Assembly (NCBI GenBank): GCA_029931535.1
Contig: JAQPZY010001555.1
Location: forward strand, 744,001-808,000
Direction: 5' to 3'
DNA: 64,000 nucleotides
Origin: Margaritifera margaritifera
Taxonomy: Eukaryota > Mollusca > Bivalvia > Unionida > Margaritiferidae
A model generated the notes under the pieces. That model did not search any database, had not been told where the DNA came from, and was given only the letters and a program-made list of their open reading frames with translations. The position numbers were made by a program, and so were the translations under genes. This document shows positions 59,165 to 64,000 of the stretch, piece by piece (positions within the stretch are counted from its first letter, which is position 1; every line of letters starts with the position of its first letter).

Positions 59165-61092
59165 GATTCATACACCACGTTACACTTTTTAAAGAAGGTT
59201 TTCAAAACAAAAATATATTTCTTACTTTGTTTCCCTACTTTTCATTAACATACATGTACGTCATTCATTGAATGTACAGCATTAGAACCGCATACAAGTT
59301 CAAAACTCATTTAAGATTTCTCCCTGTGATATAAAAGAAAAACAAACAAACAAACAAACAACCATCGGAAACGAGATTCTAGTGTTTGCCTAATATCTGA
59401 TGCAAATTCATTATCATAGACAAGTCCAAAAACATTACTTCAGAAAAAAAAATAAAAATATAAAATAAAATAAACGCGCAGAAAAGAAACGGGGCCTTTA
59501 GTGCATGAAGACATTTTTCTTAAACATAAAGATAGCTCAAAGACCAGCCTGTTGAGTTATGAACTTTTCGTGCTTTGATTGAAGGAATATTGTGGTCCAC
59601 TTTGTCATTTGTCCAACACCCATAACAGGGGCATTTGTGACAACCATATTCACAGTTTTTCTCAAAACAGGCTGGAGCCGTATGTGTCCCTAGGCGAGAC
59701 ACTTACTCTCGTTGCCCACCGAAAACTAATCAAACCCACGTGTCAAAAAGCGGGTTTTGCGCAACCAAACAAGAAATGTTATGTTGTTTTTATGATAGAG
59801 ACCAATCCTTTTTTTTTTTTCTTCTTCTTCTTCTTAAGATATAGGTATCACCATAATCACAAATGTGTTTTCCGAACTTTTAATCTTGTGTTAACACACA
59901 CACAAACACACACACACTTTTTGTGCTACTTTGGTCGACGCGTAATATTTTGTCACATAGGCTCATCCAATTGTAAGTGTCTGACGTCATTGCTAAGACC
60001 CATCCCAGACCGTCGGAGTGAGGAACAAGATAATGCAATCGCAATTAAAACAGGATCACTGACCAGTGTTCACTAGGAATACAATCTCACCATGTAATCT
60101 AATATAAAGAAGTTTATATAACATGTAAGCTGTATTTGAAATGAAATAGACTCGATGTTAAGGGTAGAAATACTAACACAACTTTTATCAGTTTGAAACA
60201 TGTATTTTGAACCAATCACAGATTGCTTTATCATTTATTTGGCTCAAATGTTCCCATCTATAATAGTTATGCATACATAACATACTAAAATGTTACACCT
60301 ATATGAGTTATATAGGTGTGATATATAGGTTACTGTTACCTTTCTTCCTCAGACGACTATGCTGCTGATTAAATTGTTGAAGAGGATTTGGATATTCCAT
60401 TAGATTGAAATGACTATTTAAAGGACTATTTAAAGGACTACACACTGGCTCCAGTGAAATTAATTCCAGATAAAAAGGATTAACAAGAGTTGCAGAAGTA
60501 GTTGATAAATGAATCCAAGGGTACAAAACCAACTGATATAAAACTATTATGCACCTTGAAAAACAAAGAGAAATATCTCAATCTATACAGAAACTTCAAG
60601 CTTTACATACAATTGCGTTTAAAACTGAAAACAGTTTACAGGATTAGAATTATCAAAGTTGTTGACATATGAATTCTATTACAGGTTGACAATTTTGTAA
60701 TGGAATAAATAAATGCTTGATGAAAAACAATTTAAAATTTGACATGTACAACGACTGTTTATTTAATTACAAGGAATATTAACAGGAAAAGAATTTACTC
60801 AGGTCATACAATCACGAGGTGTATGGCATCAGCATTAACAAAGTAGCTTTATTTATATTACTTTACGGACACGTAAAGATGCCGAAGGGAATGTGCAAGT
60901 GTGGTACAAGTACTATATAGTGAAATGGAAACTCAAGCCTCATTAGGAGCATGTTTCTTTTGTTTTGTTTTAAAGTATCTACAATATTTCCTTTCATTTC
61001 ATCTGGAATAGCATGGTTTTCTTAAAACACAGAGATTCCATTGCTTATTTTTCTCTTTCTTTGCTGTCAACCACCACTAAAACATGTATATT
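59165..61092. other. Intergenic sequence
   Basis: Contains poly(A)/poly(T) and (CA)n patches at 59340-59365, 59810-59835 and 59896-59918. A 193-nt minus-strand stretch (60532-60340) is open and bounded by plausible splice signals but is unassigned. Otherwise nothing supported. Confidence 0.45.
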
Positions 61093-61380
61093 CCCTGAAT
61101 GTTGCAGTCATTCAACTTAAAAAAGATCGCCACTTCTGTTGGATATGGTGATGTCTTTCACAAGCATTCTACCGATGTTATTAACCACTACACTGGTAAC
61201 TTCGTTGACCATTTAATCAAACGAGACGAAAAGACTTGCTGGTACATTCAATATATTTGAGATTTATTTTTTGGAATATTGTTATTTGTAGCGTTTCTTA
61301 TGGTTTAATTGTTGCTTGGGGTATATGTGATACAAGGTAGTGTTAAATTGAGATATATAACCTTTTGTGGTATTTGTTTA
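61093..61380 (+). pseudogene. Possible degraded membrane-protein gene fragment
   Basis: From an acceptor-like TTGCAG near 61106 the plus strand reads about 50 sense codons (including NHYTGNFVDHLIK and TCWYIQY), then TGA, a hydrophobic run (DLFFGILLFVAFLMV), TAA and another hydrophobic run. The pattern H...N-F-x3-L...C-x-W-Y-I...F-G resembles the middle of STIMATE/TMEM110-type proteins, but this is from memory and weak. In-frame stops indicate decay if it was a gene. It could also be chance. Confidence 0.3.
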
Positions 61381-61849
61381 TGCTTTGTAATGAGTTATGT
61401 ATTTACCCCACTTTGTCGTCTTTGCTGTTGATCACCAACGCAAACTTTTAAGCACCATCCACGCTAACACCCATCACTTTTGCAGTGAATATGTACTCTT
61501 ATTTTACTTGATTATTAGAAGTTGGTAAAATCATTAAGGTTTGGATTGTCTTGATTTTTCAAGTTTTGTCTTTCCATCAGGATTGCTTAAATCATGTATA
61601 CTATTAGCACTATTAGTAGATGCATATAGAACAAAAGAATCATCCAAGTTGTTTAAATACCAAACCTTGTTTTCAATGTTTCATTAAAGTAATCCAGTGT
61701 CGTAGCCCTGTTTTCATTGATCTCTGCCATTTTACTCTGTAATTCTTTCACGTTGTATCATTTTTAATTTGTTCTTCTTCAGATCCATCTGAATCCCACA
61801 ATAAGAACGGATAGTTGCTTCATTCAAATGCGCGGCCGCTAGTTATTGC

Positions 61850-62335
61850 TCATTAATTCTGCTGCTGCCATTTATTGTGGTACTGTGTCAAAGACCTTTC
61901 TAAAATCAAAATATATCACATATATTGCTCCACCAGAATCTGTACCCAGTCTATGTCACTTAAATTGAAGTCCCCCATGGCATGTCAATTTGATAGGATA
62001 TCTTTTGCAACTCTATTTAAATAATTCTAAAAGCAAGTTGTCATTTGCTTCTGTTGAGGAAGGACTTCAATACACGCAGCTCACAATTAAAACATCATTA
62101 TCCACTAATTTACCTGATCGTAATACTGCTTCCTTAAAGCTGTCCTCGTTGTATTTCATAATGAATTGTGATTTTTCGAGCCGTATCCACATCAATAAAG
62201 ATTCCTCTGTTTCCCTTTTTATTTGCTTTCATATCAATTATATGGGTCTAGACTTGCAATTAACTAAAAAGACTCAATGTCCTCAGACCCAAGCCTTCAA
62301 CCTTGTTGTGTGATTGGATGTTATCATAATTTTGC
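61850..62335 (-). mobile_element. LINE remnant (second family), EN joined to RT by deletion
   Basis: Read on the minus strand, 62120-61930 gives CVY-stop-SPSSTEAN followed, after a frame change, by MGDFNLSDIDW, which is the typical endonuclease block of CR1/L2-like LINEs. About 15 bases further (61910-61865) comes a block YFDFRKVFDTVP, matching reverse transcriptase motif A (Y-x-D-F-x-K-A-F-D-x-V-P). The two blocks are normally separated by several hundred residues, so an internal deletion is inferred. Several stops are present. Minus-strand debris of the same element may continue toward 61560. Confidence 0.7.
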
Positions 62336-62577
62336 TGAAGAATGAATGATGATCTACAGACACGTCCGTAAAAATCGATTTTTTATGATAAACAAAGACT
62401 CGTACAAACAGTTAAGTTTGTTCAGAACAGCAAAACGATCCGCGACATGATGTTTGGGAAAGAATTTAATAACTTTAGAAAATATTCAGACTTTTGATTT
62501 TAGTTTCATCTGTACCAGAAGCAATATGAACTAATTCATAATTCAACAATTTCGACAGACAATAAGGATAGTGATCG

Positions 62578-62665
62578 TCAAAGAAAACCACATAATGAGC
62601 ACGAAGAATCTGTGACATAATGAGCACGTAGAATCTGTGACATAATGAGCACGAAGAATCTGTGC
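62578..62665 (+). repeat. 27-bp tandem repeat, three copies
   Basis: CATAATGAGCACGAAGAATC with TGTGA; copies differ by one base. Confidence 0.9.
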
Positions 62666-62758
62666 AAATCAGGCAATATGATCTGTATTATCTAACCACA
62701 GCAGTTCAGATTGTGAGTTTCGACAGACAAAAATACAAAAAGAAGACAGTATTATATA

Positions 62759-62924
62759 GAGGATATTTTCTTTTCCTAGTTAATACCGGATATATTGCAT
62801 CGTGTGGTAAAAAAAAAAGGTGATATTTTAACGAGTGGCTAAGCCAAAAGTTAAAATATACCGTTTTTGGTACCACAAGATGAAATATATCCGGTATTAA
62901 CGCAGGAAAAGAAAATTTTCTTTT
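62759..62924. mobile_element. Foldback element with about 72-bp arms
   Basis: Left arm 62759-62832 and right arm 62851-62924 are near-perfect inverted repeats. Left-arm landmarks are TTTTCTTTTCCTAGTTAATA, CCGGATATATTGCATC and GATATTTTAAC. The loop is GAGTGGCTAAGCC. A related, microsatellite-invaded copy lies at about 20010-20130. Confidence 0.85.
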
Positions 62925-62937
62925 TATTATATACCAA

Positions 62938-64000
62938 AGTTGCTCCAGAATCGAAGCTTAGAAGATAAAACTCACTATTCAGCACCACACTCCACCCCAC
63001 ACCCACCCCTTTTCTCGTAAATTCACCTCACTTTCATAGGCTGGTCATATAAATATCAGTGACTTAAGATAGATGTATGATTGGGTTGACCTAATCTGTC
63101 GCAGTGAATTATATTTTTGACATTTTGTAAACTATTTGACCATATTTGACCACGAAGCAAGTCCGATTCATCAATGCATCACAGCGGGTTCATCATTGTT
63201 GTCAAGGAAGTAAGGGGAAATAACTTCATAGAGACGTGAACGGCGTAGACTCAAATTTCGTCAGCAAAAAATAATTTCCATGTCTGAAATATAATGCAGT
63301 TTCTATTTATTTGTTCTAGCTCACAAAATGCTCGTTTTTGTTGCTGTAGGTATAACTTCTGTAGGCACACACAATCCAGCGTCCCATGGCATGATGGGAA
63401 ATCTTATATTTTCACATGTGAAAATATAAGGATATATTTTTCACATGTGAAAATACAGGAATGAAAAAATATGAAAATTATTTCGCCAATACGTTTCTAT
63501 ATTTCACACTAAAGTATATAATAAAGCACCATATTTTGAGACGAACATTGTCATCATCTAAGTAGACAAATAAATGCTCCTTTAAACCAGGCAATTTGTA
63601 ATTTTTATTTGGTTAAAAAAATTAATATTTACTTTGTACGTTTTTTTTTTTTTGTTTTTTTTTTAAATAACAAAGACATTTAGAATGATTAAACTTATAT
63701 GCAGAACTACGTCACAAAGATTGCTTACTACCTTCCTCAGCGAATGACAAATCATAATTTCAAGGGTTTCAAAAACAGTCAAGCTGCCTCACCGCTGCTT
63801 TCAACCTTCAAGAGGATATCCACTGCAACTCGAACAATGATAGTTCTACATATGCTTTCTTCCTGGATACCAAAAATGCGTTTCATACTGTTTTGGCATG
63901 ATGCAGTTCTCTTAAAACTCTTCAATATTGGAATCAAAGGCAAAATCAGAAGGACATTTGGGGATACGTACAAAAATGTACAAAGTGCGGTTGTAGATAA
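62938..64000. other. Non-coding right end of the window
   Basis: Contains the palindrome pair at 63403-63455 and a 64-codon minus-strand ORF (63973-63779) with no recognised domain. Nothing else supported. Confidence 0.45.
63403..63430. repeat. Perfect 28-bp palindrome
   Basis: Reads CTTATATTTTCACA then its exact complement TGTGAAAATATAAG. A second, imperfect version (ATTTTTCACATGTGAAAATA) follows at 63434-63455. Probably the ends of small hairpin elements. Confidence 0.9.

Noticed and set aside
59579..60076. 165-codon plus ORF
   Set aside because: Begins at a non-ATG codon, spans poly(T) and CA tracts, and has no domain resemblance.
63779..63973. 64-codon minus ORF at the right edge
   Set aside because: No recognised motif and no supported splice sites; the window edge prevents a decision.

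Overview
This is eukaryotic, intron-bearing, AT-rich DNA that looks like a marine bivalve mollusc. The evidence is spliced 4-TM claudin-like genes with long introns, a divergent class A GPCR, tRNA-derived SINEs, foldback MITEs, decayed LINEs, a solo LTR and very many microsatellites and minisatellites. The repeat style (GGTCACTGTGACC-containing repeats, AAAATGGC-containing repeats, hairpin MITEs) is what I associate with bivalve genomes. The species is not identified; the assignment is an inference.

Layout. 1-13.3 kb: intergenic, with a diverged tandem duplication, a complete solo LTR (2036-3294, TGTCAC...GTGACA ends, 5-bp target duplication CCTGA), several minisatellites, a SINE with a 13-bp target duplication and a nested-hairpin MITE. 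13.3-22.4 kb: claudin-like gene A on the minus strand (three coding exons, 246 aa, C-terminus ESFV). 22.4-24.4 kb: shared upstream interval. 24.4-33.0 kb: claudin-like gene B on the plus strand (three coding exons, 218 aa). A and B are head-to-head paralogues with identical intron phases. Gene B carries a 69-bp in-frame triplication across the intron 1/exon 2 junction, giving three tandem splice acceptors. 33-46.8 kb: intergenic, rich in SINEs, MITEs and simple repeats. 46.9-50.7 kb: a decayed LINE (endonuclease, reverse transcriptase, C-terminal zinc-finger-like motif) with stops and frameshifts. 50.7-54.8 kb: microsatellites, minisatellites and a Tigger-like MITE. 54.8-56.4 kb: a class A GPCR with a very long third intracellular loop. 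56.5-64 kb: a 40-bp minisatellite, a 211-copy (GATA) array facing an inverted TATC-rich array, a possible degraded membrane-protein gene fragment, a second LINE remnant (minus strand) and hairpin elements.

Functionally, only three genes look intact: two tetraspan claudin/PMP22-like membrane proteins that probably arose by inverted duplication and may share upstream regulatory DNA, and one orphan GPCR. Most of the remaining sequence is mobile-element debris and tandem repeats. No prokaryotic operon, CRISPR array or intact tRNA/rRNA gene was seen.
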